64,000 nucleotides of DNA from Paraburkholderia mimosarum LMG 23256 = NBRC 106338 (GTDB taxonomy: Bacteria > Pseudomonadota > Gammaproteobacteria > Burkholderiales > Burkholderiaceae), in contig NZ_BBJJ01000002.1 of the NCBI RefSeq assembly GCF_000739815.1, positions 186,001-250,000 on the forward strand, written 5' to 3'. This document shows, one piece after another, positions 1 through 7,940 of this stretch. Numbering within the stretch: the stretch's first letter is position 1; each line of letters starts with the position of its first letter. The translations under genes and the position numbers were made by a program. The notes under the pieces were generated by a model that was not told where the DNA came from, ran no database searches, and worked only from the letters and a program-made list of their open reading frames with translations.

Positions 1-738
1 CGCGACGCCGATACGCGCAACGCCGTGCTCGCAGCCATCGCCCGCTACCCCGACTCGCTCAAGCTGACGGGCGTCGAGATCTATGAGGGCATTCTCAAGG
101 AAGAGAGCGAGGTGCGCACTTTCCTGCGCGACGCGCTGAACGTCACCCAGGAGCTGGCCGCTGCGGGACGCTTCGCGCGCACACCCGCGCTGCTGTCGGG
201 CGCCGGATCGGCCTGGTACGACATCGTCGCCGAGGAGTTCGCGCCGGCCACGCAGGCGGGCACGATCGACGTGGTGCTGCGCCCCGGGTGCTACGTGACG
301 CACGACGTAGGCGTCTACAAGCAGGCCCAGTCGCAGATCCTCACGCGCAACCCCGTGGCGCGCGAGATGGGCGTGGCGCTGCTGCCCGCGCTGCAGTTGT
401 GGGCCTATGTGCAGTCGATTCCGGAACCCGGCCGCGCCATCATCGGCTTCGGCAAGCGCGATGCCGCCTTCGATGCGGGCTTTCCGGAGCCGTCGCGCCA
501 CTATCGCCCCGCGAACGGCGGCATGCCGCGCGAAGTGGCGGCAAGCGAAGGCTGGGAAGTGTTCCAGATGATGGATCAGCACGCCTACCTCAAGATACCG
601 GCGGGCGCGGACCTCAAGGTCGGCGACATGATCGCCTTCGACATCTCGCACCCCTGCCTCACGTTCGACAAGTGGCGCCAGGTGCTCATGCTCGATGCGA
701 AGTATCGCGTGACGGAAGTGATCGAGACGTTCTTCTGA
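1..738 (+). CDS. D-amino-acid deaminase, DSD1-like (5'-truncated by the window edge)
   Basis: This is the C-terminal 245 codons of a pyridoxal-phosphate enzyme of the D-serine dehydratase/D-threonine aldolase (alanine-racemase-fold) family. The frame is open from base 1, so the gene starts outside the window. The last third matches the D-Ser_dehydrat domain. The motif SHPCLTFDKW near the end contains the His-x-Cys pair that binds zinc in yeast DSD1-type dehydratases. The family converts D-amino acids to 2-oxo acids and ammonia in the cytoplasm. The exact substrate cannot be read from this fragment; Burkholderia homologues are usually named amino acid deaminase. Confidence 0.8.
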   Translation, partial: RDADTRNAVLAAIARYPDSLKLTGVEIYEGILKEESEVRTFLRDALNVTQELAAAGRFARTPALLSGAGSAWYDIVAEEFAPATQAGTIDVVLRPGCYVTHDVGVYKQAQSQILTRNPVAREMGVALLPALQLWAYVQSIPEPGRAIIGFGKRDAAFDAGFPEPSRHYRPANGGMPREVAASEGWEVFQMMDQHAYLKIPAGADLKVGDMIAFDISHPCLTFDKWRQVLMLDAKYRVTEVIETFF

Positions 739-835
739 GCGCAACGCGCGCCGGCCGTCTCGTGAATGCTGCGCGGCGGCGATGTCGTGAACGTCGCACG
801 CCGCCGCGCGCATCGACGACGCTCAGGCCGCCTGT

Positions 836-1321
836 TCAGCCCGCTTCGGGTTCGGCTTCCTGAGGCTGTGCGGGCGCGACGGCAACGGTCGCCGCAGTCG
901 CCGCCTCGCCGAGGCGCTCCTCCATCATCTTCAATGCGCCCGATAGCGCCGCGAGCGCGTCGTCGGGCAGCGACATCGTCATGTTCAGGAACGCGTTGCG
1001 GCGCGGCAGCCCTTCTTCGATGACTGCGCGGCCCGCCGCGCTCAGGGTCACGTTGGTGATGCGGTTATCGCGCTCGTCGGCACGGCGTGCGATCCAGCCG
1101 AGCGACTCCAGCGCCTTCAATTGCCGCGTGAGCGCGCCCGGGTCCACGCGCAGCCGCTCGACGAGCCGCTTTTGCGACGACTCGCCGTTCTGGTCATAAA
1201 GCGCGAGCAGGATGCGCCAGCGCGGCAGCGGATGCCCGACCTGCGCCTCGAACGCCGACATGAACGCGCGATAGGTCCGTCCAAACTGCTGCACGATGGC
1301 GATGCGATCCTGAATTTCCAT
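836..1321 (-). CDS. MarR-family transcriptional regulator
   Basis: A 161-residue winged-helix protein of normal MarR length. The core RWRILLALYDQNGESSQKRLVERLRVDPGALTRQLKALESLGWI is the DNA-binding helix-turn-helix, and RRADERDNRITNVTLSAAGR is the wing. I chose the ATG at 1321 because a GCAGGAAA ribosome site lies about 9 bases upstream; a longer TTG-started frame overlaps the preceding gene and lacks support. It lies 65 bases downstream of the MFS efflux gene on the same strand, so it is probably its operon partner and repressor. The palindrome at 3000-3011 is a candidate operator. Ligand unknown. Confidence 0.85.
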   Translation of the reverse strand: MEIQDRIAIVQQFGRTYRAFMSAFEAQVGHPLPRWRILLALYDQNGESSQKRLVERLRVDPGALTRQLKALESLGWIARRADERDNRITNVTLSAAGRAVIEEGLPRRNAFLNMTMSLPDDALAALSGALKMMEERLGEAATAATVAVAPAQPQEAEPEAG

Positions 1322-1386
1322 GTTTTGTTTTCCTGCAGGCCTCATTGCCGCCTTCATGACCCGTATCTGCCGCGCGCCGGAGCGAC

Positions 1387-2982
1387 TCAATCCGCGTGAA
1401 TCACGGGCTCCATCTTGCGATGCAGCTTGACCGGCGGCACGCGCCGGGTTTGCCAGACCGCCACCACAGCGATCACGGCCGCCACGGCAATGCCCAGATG
1501 AATCGCCCCCACCAGCGCCTCGCGGGCGGCTTCGAGCAGCGGCGCGCCATTATGCCCGGCGTGCGTGAGATCGGCGATGAGCGCAGCCTGCGCGTCGCGG
1601 TTGATGAGGATCTGCGGATCGGCAAGCTGCGGCAGCCAGTGCGTGGCGTGATCGGCCTCGAGCGCACGCTGCACACCGCTCGCATAACGCTGCGTGACCA
1701 TCGTCCCGGTCAGCGCCGTGCCGATCATGCCGCCGATCATCCGCAGTGACTGCAGGAGCGCCGTGGCGATGCCCAGGTGTTCGCGCCCGGCGGTCTGCTG
1801 CGCGAACACGGTGAGATTGGGCATGACGAAGCCAAGGCCGATGCCCGCCGTGATCATGAGCGCCATTAGCAGGCCCCGTGGAGTCCCGCGCGTGGCGATC
1901 GCAACGGCGAAGCATGCCGCCGCGAGCATCGCGAAGCCGATGTAGAGCATCAGGTTCGGATTGCGGATGCGCGAGACGATGCGCCCGTTCGCGATGCTCC
2001 CGATCGTGATGAACACGACGAGCGGCGTGATGACGACGCCCGCTTCCTTCGGCGTCATGCCGAAGCCGCCCTGGAACAGCAGCGGTGCGTAAAAGAGCAG
2101 CGAGAACATCGTGAAGCCGCCCAGCACGGCGAGCGTGAAGAGAGCGTTCAGGCTCGCGTTGCGGAACATGTCGACGGGTAGGATGGCCTGCGGGAAGCGC
2201 CGCTCCCATTGCCAGAGCGCCCAGCCAGCCGCGAGCGCGAGCGCGAGCAGGCCGATGGCCGAGGCGCTCAGGCCATGCCCCGGCAAACGCTCGACGAAAA
2301 GCTGCAAGCTGCCCAGTGACACCGCGATGAGCAGCGCGCCGGGCCAGTCGAGCCGCATGCGCGCCTCGTGCGCGACGTGGCGCAGATGCGGCAGATACTT
2401 CCAGACGAAAAACAGCGACAGCATGCCGACGGGCAGATTCACATAGAACACCGAGCGCCAGCCGCAGTACTGCGTGAGAAAGCCGCCGAGCGAAGGCCCG
2501 ACCGCGTTGGCGATGCCGAACGCGGAACTCATCAGCACCTGCCAGCGCAGGCGCACTACGGAATCGGGAAAGAGATCGGGAATGCAGGCGAACGCCGTGC
2601 CGACCAGCATGCCGCCGCCGATGCCTTGCAGCCCGCGCGCGATCACGAGGAACAGCATGCTGTTGGCCGCCCCACACAGCACGGAAGCGCCCGTGAAGAC
2701 GACGATCGACGCGATCACGAAGGGCTTGCGGCCGTAATAGTCTCCGAGCCGCCCGAAAATGGGGACGGTGATGACGGACGTGAGCAGATAGGACGTGGCG
2801 ACCCACGCATACAGCTCGAAGCCGCGCAGTTCGGAGACGATGGTCGGCAGCGCGGTGCCCACGACGGTCTGGTCGAGCGCGACGAGCATCGTCACGAATG
2901 AGATACCGAGCATCGCGAGGAGCGATTCCCGGAACGGCAGAACCTGCCCGCTCGAGTGGTGGGCGGCGGTATGAACGGCCAT
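1387..2982 (-). CDS. MFS drug efflux transporter, DHA2 (EmrB/QacA) family
   Basis: A 531-residue inner-membrane proton-driven exporter of the 14-helix DHA2 group. It shows LDQTVVGTALPTI in the first helix (motif D1 of DHA2), GRLGDYYGRKPF (MFS motif A) and GIGGGMLVGTAFACIPDLFP further on. The translated frame extends upstream, but MAVHTAAHHSSG at 2982 is the plausible start since the first helix begins about 25 residues later. It heads a two-gene operon with the MarR regulator, a pairing typical of inducible multidrug or aromatic-acid efflux. No EmrA-type periplasmic partner lies next to it. Substrate unknown. Confidence 0.85.
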   Translation of the reverse strand: MAVHTAAHHSSGQVLPFRESLLAMLGISFVTMLVALDQTVVGTALPTIVSELRGFELYAWVATSYLLTSVITVPIFGRLGDYYGRKPFVIASIVVFTGASVLCGAANSMLFLVIARGLQGIGGGMLVGTAFACIPDLFPDSVVRLRWQVLMSSAFGIANAVGPSLGGFLTQYCGWRSVFYVNLPVGMLSLFFVWKYLPHLRHVAHEARMRLDWPGALLIAVSLGSLQLFVERLPGHGLSASAIGLLALALAAGWALWQWERRFPQAILPVDMFRNASLNALFTLAVLGGFTMFSLLFYAPLLFQGGFGMTPKEAGVVITPLVVFITIGSIANGRIVSRIRNPNLMLYIGFAMLAAACFAVAIATRGTPRGLLMALMITAGIGLGFVMPNLTVFAQQTAGREHLGIATALLQSLRMIGGMIGTALTGTMVTQRYASGVQRALEADHATHWLPQLADPQILINRDAQAALIADLTHAGHNGAPLLEAAREALVGAIHLGIAVAAVIAVVAVWQTRRVPPVKLHRKMEPVIHAD

Positions 2983-2999
2983 TTTTGATCCAGCAACGG

Positions 3000-3011
3000 T
3001 TGACGCGTCAA
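3000..3011. promoter_or_regulatory. Candidate operator in the MFS-marR / ecsC divergent promoter region
   Basis: A perfect 12-base palindrome, TTGACG joined to CGTCAA, lies 18 bases upstream of the MFS start codon. Next to it on the minus strand is a TAATCT -10-like hexamer (3012-3017), so a bound dimer would sit near the transcription start. An 8-base-period direct repeat (TTAGCA twice) follows at about 3014-3027. MarR proteins bind short palindromes of this kind, so autoregulation is a reasonable guess, not shown. Confidence 0.4.
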
Positions 3012-3112
3012 AGATTAGCATCTTAGCACGGCGCGATCCACTACACTGGGGCGTCGAACGGTGGCGATGCCGCCTTTGCTGGAAACCGACGTCGCCGAAA
3101 TTCGGGAGCGCA

Positions 3113-4000
3113 ATGAAACCCACAATCGCAGATCCTGCCCACGAGGATGCCGCAGCGCCCTTCACCGAAGCGGATTGGGACGCGCTGCGGCGCGCCAAAC
3201 ATCAGCTCGAAACGCCACCGCTCGGCATCAAGCTCGCGGCGATCGTGGGCGCGCCGGTGGAAAAGCTGATAGCGCGGCTGCCCGGCGTCGCGAACGACAA
3301 GGTGACCGACGCGACGCAAATCGCACTGCGCAAGTGCCTGCAGCTCGCGTTGAAGACGCTCGGCAAACCCGGGGCGCTTGCCGCGACCGACGGCGCAGTG
3401 GCCGTGCGCGGCGCGTTGCGCGAACGCGCGAGGCCGAGCAATCTGCTGCACAAGTTCGCGGTGGCGACCACCGGCGCCGCGGGTGGCGCGTTCGGCCTTT
3501 TCGCGTTGCCAGTCGAGCTGCCCGTCACGACCACGCTGATGTTCCGCTCGATCTGCGACATCGCGCGCAGCGAAGGCGAGAATCTGTCCAGCACCGACAC
3601 GCAGCTGCACTGCCTGACGGTGTTCGGCATGGGGGGCCGCTCGGCCGCCGACGACGAAGCCGATTTCGGCTACTTCATCGTCCGCGGGGCGCTCGCGAAG
3701 GCCGTGTCGACAGCTTCGTCGGAGATGGCGACGAAAGGCTTCGCCGCGCATGGCTCGACCGCGCTCCTCAAGCTCATGCAAACCGTGGCCGCCCGATTCT
3801 CCGTACAGGTGAGCGAGCAGGTGGCGGCGAAGTCGATTCCGGCCATCGGCGCGGTGCTCGGCGCAATGGTCAACACGGTCTTCATCGACCACTTCCAGCA
3901 GGTGGCGCATGGGCACTTCACCGTGCGCCGGCTCGAGCGCCAATACGGCGAGGCCGCCGTGCACGCCGCTTACGAGGCGATCGACGTCGCGCTCGATTGA
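3113..4000 (+). CDS. EcsC-family protein
   Basis: A 295-residue protein covering the EcsC domain (PF12787). It has the characteristic glycine/alanine-rich segment TTGAAGGAFGLFALPVELPVTTTLMFRSICDIARSEGE at about residues 120-160, followed by VFGMGGRS. The family is named after Bacillus subtilis EcsC and has no settled biochemical role; the central hydrophobic stretch suggests peripheral or partial membrane insertion. It is transcribed divergently from the MFS-marR operon and runs 31 bases into the convergent hydrolase gene. Start ATG 3113 gives the usual family length; the ribosome site is weak. Confidence 0.8.
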   Translation: MKPTIADPAHEDAAAPFTEADWDALRRAKHQLETPPLGIKLAAIVGAPVEKLIARLPGVANDKVTDATQIALRKCLQLALKTLGKPGALAATDGAVAVRGALRERARPSNLLHKFAVATTGAAGGAFGLFALPVELPVTTTLMFRSICDIARSEGENLSSTDTQLHCLTVFGMGGRSAADDEADFGYFIVRGALAKAVSTASSEMATKGFAAHGSTALLKLMQTVAARFSVQVSEQVAAKSIPAIGAVLGAMVNTVFIDHFQQVAHGHFTVRRLERQYGEAAVHAAYEAIDVALD

Positions 4001-4950
4001 GGCGGCTCGGGTCTCTCGCCGCCGCGCCCCGCCGCGGCGGTCACGCTGCGCACGAAGCCCGCGGCGACGTCGAGTGTGCTGCGCGCTTCGGGCATGAAAG
4101 GCGCGTAGATCGGCCAGATATGCGGCATCCCGCGCGCGATTTCGCACTCCACCGCCACGCCGGCGGCGCGCGCGCGTTCGGCTACGCGGCGCGTGTCGTC
4201 GAGCAGCGTCTCAGTGCTTCCCACGAAAAGGCTCAGCGGCGGCAGGCCGCGAAAGTCGGCGTAGAGCGGCGACACGTACGGATCGGTCGCGCTCGCCGAA
4301 CCGACGTAGAACGGTGCGATGCGCGCGAACACTTCGCCGCAGAACATCGGATCGCGCCCGTCGTTCTCGCGTATCGAGGCCCCCGTGACCGCGAGATCGG
4401 TCCACGGGGAAAACAGGACGGCGCCGGCCGGAAGCGGGTCGCCCGCGTCGCGCAACGCCACGAGCGCGGCAAGCGCGAGGCCGCCGCCCGCCGAATCGCC
4501 GGCAATCACAATGGAGTTCGCCCGCCTTCCGCTTGCCAGCATGTGGCGGTAAGCAGCCAGCGCGTCTTCGAGCGCCGCGGGAAACGGATGCTCGGGCGCC
4601 AGGCGATAGTCGAGCGAAAACACATCGGCGTCCGCACGCTTGCCAAGACCAAAAGAGATCGCGCGCTGCGAACGCGGCGAGCAGAAGTAATACCCGCCGC
4701 CGTGCAGATAAAGGAGCGCGCGCTGCGCGCTCGAGCGCTCGCGGACGAGCCACTCGCCGCGCATCGGGGAATCGGTTGTGCCGTACTGTTCGCGCAGGCG
4801 CCAGCCCACTGGGACGCCTGGCGTCCAGATGCGCCGCGCTGTCAGCATGCGCACCCGCGCGACGTTGATCTTCCTGCGCGTTTGGGGCAGAAAGGTGCGG
4901 CGCAAAAACCTGCAGATCAGCGTGCTTTGCCAGCTCATCGGCTCCCCCAT
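3970..4950 (-). CDS. Alpha/beta hydrolase, hormone-sensitive-lipase family esterase
   Basis: A 326-residue soluble esterase of the HSL/bacterial family IV. The oxyanion-hole motif HGGGYYF is at about residues 80-86, the nucleophile elbow GDSAGG at about 150, and the later DPMF and HIWP segments fit the catalytic Asp and His. These enzymes hydrolyse short acyl esters. The first ATG (4950) was taken; a second ATG at 4938 has a GGGGAG run only three bases away and cannot be excluded. The 3' end overlaps the ecsC-like gene tail to tail. Natural substrate unknown. Confidence 0.85.
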   Translation of the reverse strand: MGEPMSWQSTLICRFLRRTFLPQTRRKINVARVRMLTARRIWTPGVPVGWRLREQYGTTDSPMRGEWLVRERSSAQRALLYLHGGGYYFCSPRSQRAISFGLGKRADADVFSLDYRLAPEHPFPAALEDALAAYRHMLASGRRANSIVIAGDSAGGGLALAALVALRDAGDPLPAGAVLFSPWTDLAVTGASIRENDGRDPMFCGEVFARIAPFYVGSASATDPYVSPLYADFRGLPPLSLFVGSTETLLDDTRRVAERARAAGVAVECEIARGMPHIWPIYAPFMPEARSTLDVAAGFVRSVTAAAGRGGERPEPPQSSATSIAS

Positions 4951-5079
4951 CGCGGCGATTCATCGCCGGGCAATCAGCGCTCGGCCAGCGCGCCAGCGAG
5001 CGCGTCCCGCAATCCGACCGCGACTGCGGGCAAGGCCGGCACGCTCAAGACCACGAATCAGGCCGACGACCGGCGCCGC

Positions 5080-5514
5080 TCAGTTGGCAGGTAGCACCTG
5101 GCCGCGAATCTCGCCCGACGGGTTCTGCGCCGTATGAATGTTGAAGTACCACTGGCCGCCCATCAACTGGGTGACCTGCTGCTCGTTGAGCGTGGCAGAA
5201 CCCTTGATGGGGCTCGCCAGCTCGCTCTTCGGAATCGGCACCTGCGGGTTCGCGTTCTGGCCGACCGGAGCGGGGCCGTGGAAGTGCGCGGCAACAGCCG
5301 GGCCCGAGAGGCCTTCGTAGGTGACGGTCCAGTTCAGCGTTTTCGTGGATGTATCGAACGTCGCGTTGAGCATGCCGTGGCCCTGGCTCACTCGCGGCGG
5401 CACTTCGCTGGAGGGTTCGAGATCGGCCTTCAGCGCGACGGTGTCGGCGAAGGCGGCGCTGGAGGCGACCATGCAGAAAGCGAGGACGAGTTGCAACGGA
5501 CGAATCACATTCAT
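5080..5514 (-). CDS. Exported CHRD-domain protein
   Basis: A 144-residue protein. The start at 5514 is fixed by an AGGAGA ribosome site seven bases upstream. Residues 1-23 are a clear Sec signal peptide (MNVIRPLQLVLAFCMVASSAAFA), with cleavage before DTVALKADLEP. The rest is one CHRD domain, recognisable by LKADLEPSSEVPP near its start and the terminal HTAQNPSGEIRGQVLP. CHRD domains occur in chordin and in many bacterial secreted proteins, where their function is not defined. It probably sits in the periplasm. Single gene; no operon partner. Confidence 0.85.
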   Translation of the reverse strand: MNVIRPLQLVLAFCMVASSAAFADTVALKADLEPSSEVPPRVSQGHGMLNATFDTSTKTLNWTVTYEGLSGPAVAAHFHGPAPVGQNANPQVPIPKSELASPIKGSATLNEQQVTQLMGGQWYFNIHTAQNPSGEIRGQVLPAN

Positions 5515-5635
5515 GGGATTTCTCCTGTTCTTGTGGCGCGCGGCACCAGAGGGCGGCCGTGCTCCCACATGCTAGAGCAAATCCGTCGGGTGCGTCCGCT
5601 GCACCGATGTCAGCGCAACGTGAACTGCATGCAAC

Positions 5636-5659
5636 AAAAAAGGGCGCCGCAGCGGCGCC
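5636..5659 (-). terminator. Rho-independent terminator of the vanished porin gene
   Basis: The GC-rich inverted repeat at 5643-5659 (GGCGCC arms) is followed, reading the minus strand, by six T residues (5641-5636). It lies about 95 bases downstream of the porin stop codon and most simply belonged to that gene. Confidence 0.7.
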
Positions 5660-5752
5660 GTTCAACCCGGGAACTAGCTTCGTGCCATTCGGTTCTCGCT
5701 CCCGTTCGCGACACGCATGAGGATCGCAACCGGGAGCGCGACACCCGAATTC

Positions 5753-5827
5753 CTAGAAGCGGTGATGGATGCCCGTCGTAACGATGCCCTGGTTCTTGCT
5801 CGACGAGAAGTTGTTGCTGCCGTTCCG
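5753..5827 (-). pseudogene. C-terminal remnant of a Gram-negative porin gene
   Basis: Reading the minus strand from 5827 gives 24 codons ending in NQGIVTTGIHHRF and a TAG stop at 5755-5753. The pattern, ending in an aromatic residue after a GI-H-H-R strand, is the last beta-strand and C-terminal Phe signature of Burkholderia general porins. The frame is interrupted at 5828 by a stop codon exactly where the IS607-type element begins. No other porin segment was found on the far side of the element, so the bulk of the gene has been lost. A terminator remains downstream. Confidence 0.8.
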
Positions 5828-5980
5828 TCAGACTTGCTCATTCCTGCTCAAACAGGAACAAAGCTGACTTCCTGCTTCGCAGAGGCCGGTTTCGCTCGGG
5901 TCTTGCGACCTGAGCCAGAGCCTTCCTCTCCACTGGCTGTTACCGTGGAACTCACGGCCATGACCTTCAGGTTGACTGCG
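5828..5980 (-). ncRNA. Possible omega-RNA region of the TnpB element
   Basis: In IS607 and IS605 elements the guide RNA of TnpB is transcribed from the 3' end of tnpB through the element's right end, and the guide is read from the flanking DNA. Here the end of tnpB carries a hairpin at 5841-5858 (TTCCTG paired with CAGGAA, spanning the stop codon), and the element ends within about 20 bases of that stop. The guide would then be the porin tail from 5827 downward. The range is approximate and expression is not shown. Confidence 0.3.
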
Positions 5981-7044
5981 GCGTTCACGTCGCGGTCATG
6001 GGTCCCGCCGCAGGCCGGACACGTCCACTCGCGCACCGCAAGCGGCAGATCGTTCAGCTTGTGCCCGCACGCCGAGCACGTCTTGCTGCTGGCAAAGAAG
6101 CGCTCAGCCACCACCACCTGACCGCCGCGCATCGCGCCCTTGTACTCCAGTTGCCGCCGGAACTCGAAGAAGCCCATGTCGGCAATGGAGCGTGCCAGAT
6201 GGCGGTTTTTCACCATGCCGCTCACGTTCAGATCCTCGATGCCGATGGTGTGGAACCGGCGTGTGAGCTCCGTCGTAAGGTTGTGCAGGGCGTCCGAGCG
6301 AATGGCGGCGATGCGCGCATGAAGTTTCGCCAGCCGGGCCTTGACCTTGCGGCGGTTGGCCGATCCCTTCTGTTTTCGCGACAGGCTGCGCGAGAGCCTG
6401 CGCAAGCGGTCCAGCATCGCCTTGTGGGGCTTTGGACCAGCGATCGTTTCTCCCGTCGAGAGTGTTGCCAGCGCCGACACGCCCAGATCGACACCGGCCG
6501 CGCCTTGGTTTTCGGCTTTGGGCAGGTGCGAACTGTCGGGAATCTCCACGGCGATGCTGACGAACCAGCGGTCGGCCACACGGGAGACCGTGGCCGACAT
6601 GATCTTGCCAGCGAAGCGCAACGTTTCGCGCATTCGCACCCACCCGAGATTGGGGATGCGAATGCGCGTACCGTCGAGGTCGAACTGGTCGTTGGTGAGC
6701 GTGAAGCGGTCGCGCAAGCCTTTCTTTCGGAACTGCGGATAGCGGGCGCGGCCCGCGAAGAAATTCTGGAACGCTTGGCCTAACTGGATGATCGCCATCT
6801 GCGGCGCATTCTTCGTGACCTCCAGCATCCACGGGAACTGCTCGCGCTTGATCGCATTCAGTTGGCGGCGCAGTGCCATCTGCGATGGCTTCGGCTGCGT
6901 GTTATCGAGCTTGTGCGCCTCGTATTGCCGCTTCCACTCGGCCAACGCCCAGTTGTACGCGAAACGCGCCGTACCCGCAGCGCGGGCCAGATACGTGGCC
7001 TGCACGTTGTTCGGGTCAAGTGCGATGCGGTGGGCGATCAGCAT
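5848..7044 (-). CDS. tnpB: TnpB RNA-guided nuclease of an IS607-family element
   Basis: A 398-residue, apparently intact TnpB. The RuvC catalytic residues are present: Asp186 in GVDLGVS, Glu270 in IEDLNVSGM and Asp352 in HDRDVNAAVNL. The zinc ribbon has Cys323/Cys326 (CSACG) and Cys342/Cys345 (CPACG). The N-terminal OrfB HTH segment NNVQATYLARAAGTARFAYNWALAEWKR is also whole. TnpB cuts DNA complementary to a guide RNA and favours retention of its element. It overlaps the tnpA pseudogene by seven bases (7038-7044), the usual IS607 arrangement. With tnpA dead, the element cannot move unless a recombinase is supplied in trans. Confidence 0.9.
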   Translation of the reverse strand: MLIAHRIALDPNNVQATYLARAAGTARFAYNWALAEWKRQYEAHKLDNTQPKPSQMALRRQLNAIKREQFPWMLEVTKNAPQMAIIQLGQAFQNFFAGRARYPQFRKKGLRDRFTLTNDQFDLDGTRIRIPNLGWVRMRETLRFAGKIMSATVSRVADRWFVSIAVEIPDSSHLPKAENQGAAGVDLGVSALATLSTGETIAGPKPHKAMLDRLRRLSRSLSRKQKGSANRRKVKARLAKLHARIAAIRSDALHNLTTELTRRFHTIGIEDLNVSGMVKNRHLARSIADMGFFEFRRQLEYKGAMRGGQVVVAERFFASSKTCSACGHKLNDLPLAVREWTCPACGGTHDRDVNAAVNLKVMAVSSTVTASGEEGSGSGRKTRAKPASAKQEVSFVPV

Positions 7045-7341
7045 GAGGCTTGCTCCACGACCTGCCGAATGCCATCGAGCAACTTCTGGTTCTTGCGTGA
7101 GCGCGATCCGTACAGCCGCGCACTGAAGACCGTAATGATCTCCAGCCCAACACTCCCCTCGATGACGGCATCCAGGAGGCGCTTGAGGCCCTTCTTGTGG
7201 TAGTTCATGCCAGAGCCCGAATCTGCGATGACCTCGAATGTCTACCGCTGCTGCGCACAGTACTGTTCAAGCACTTGCTTGCCTGGATACTCGGGCATAC
7301 GCAACCGTTCGGCGTGCCACGGAGAGATGCTCAAAATGTAC
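7038..7341 (-). pseudogene. tnpA: IS607-family serine recombinase tnpA, decayed
   Basis: Three pieces of an IS607 TnpA are readable on the minus strand. At 7320-7285 ARRTVAYARVS carries the catalytic-serine region. After a deletion and frame change KQVLEQYCAQQR leads to a TAG (7244-7242) where the family has Trp. Then TFEVIADSGSGMNYHKKGLKRLLDAVIEGSVG joins directly to LEIITVFSARLYGSRSRKNQKLLDGIRQVVEQ. The stretch that should lie at that junction (the THKDRLLRFG... to ...EDLAKDV region) is missing in frame. The N-terminal MerR-like HTH is also absent. At about 90 codons of roughly 200, the protein cannot function. Confidence 0.85.
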
Positions 7342-7599
7342 AGGCGTGCGCAACTATGCGCAACTACTACGCGAGCAGTTTAAGCCCCGGCCGCCACCAC
7401 GGGCCCGCAAAAACACGGCTCGTTTGTGGATTTCACCGTCGAGTCGTTTCGGTGCAGCGCGACGCCGCAACGGCGAGGGCGATTACAGACACTCCGCGTA
7501 ACAGTTAATTGATCGAAATTATCTCGATTTCTCGTTGCGCGCCGACTAATCTTCTAGATGCGAGAAGTGACTCTTCATTGAAGGGTCTCCAAGCTTGAA

Positions 7600-7623
7600 C
7601 GCGGCTTCGGCCGCGTTTTTTTT
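7600..7623 (+). terminator. Orphan rho-independent terminator
   Basis: CGCGGC, a TTCG tetraloop and GCCGCG (7600-7615) are followed by eight T residues (7616-7623), a textbook plus-strand terminator. No plus-strand gene precedes it. It either ends a small RNA starting in the AT-rich 7500-7560 region or is left over from a deleted gene. Confidence 0.75.
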
Positions 7624-7826
7624 GCCCGCCCTTCCAGCGCTCACGACAGGTTCGCAGGCGAATCGGCCGGACCAGGAAGGGGAATGCGCAAGCAGATGTT
7701 CATGCGAGGTGGGCGAGCCGCTGCTCGATTCCCCCAAGCATCACTTGGCAGTTCCGTTTGAGCGCGTAGCCCTCCTCGGGCAGCCGTGCGACATCCGCTT
7801 GCTTGGGGGCGGCGGCAACGCATCGA

Positions 7827-7852
7827 CGTCGTCTCGCATTGCCGAGACGACG
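7827..7852. repeat. Perfect 10-base inverted repeat
   Basis: CGTCGTCTCG (7827-7836) and CGAGACGACG (7843-7852) are separated by six bases. There is no T-run, so it is not an intrinsic terminator. It lies about 90 bases upstream of the LysR pseudogene and could be an old operator or an extended hairpin. Confidence 0.6.
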
Positions 7853-7940
7853 GAGCGGAGCAGCGTCCTCACGGTGGCCTCACCGACCCACCCAAGATTC
7901 CGACTTTCCGAATCGTAACGACGCCGCTCGAGGCACAGTC

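Larger units (their letters stand above)
7342..7940. other. Gene-free stretch between the IS607 element and the LysR pseudogene
   Basis: About 600 bases without a credible gene; the open frames here have no recognisable protein. The part nearest the element has a 9-base direct repeat GCGCAACTA (7348-7356 and 7358-7366), possibly the left end of the element. Bases about 7500-7560 are unusually AT-rich. A strong plus-strand terminator (7600-7623) has no gene in front of it. A perfect 10-base inverted repeat lies at 7827-7852. The picture is of debris from deletions. Confidence 0.6.

Noticed and set aside
7595..7918. 107-codon open frame after the orphan terminator
   Set aside because: No domain, low-complexity Ser/Thr composition, and it starts inside the terminator hairpin.
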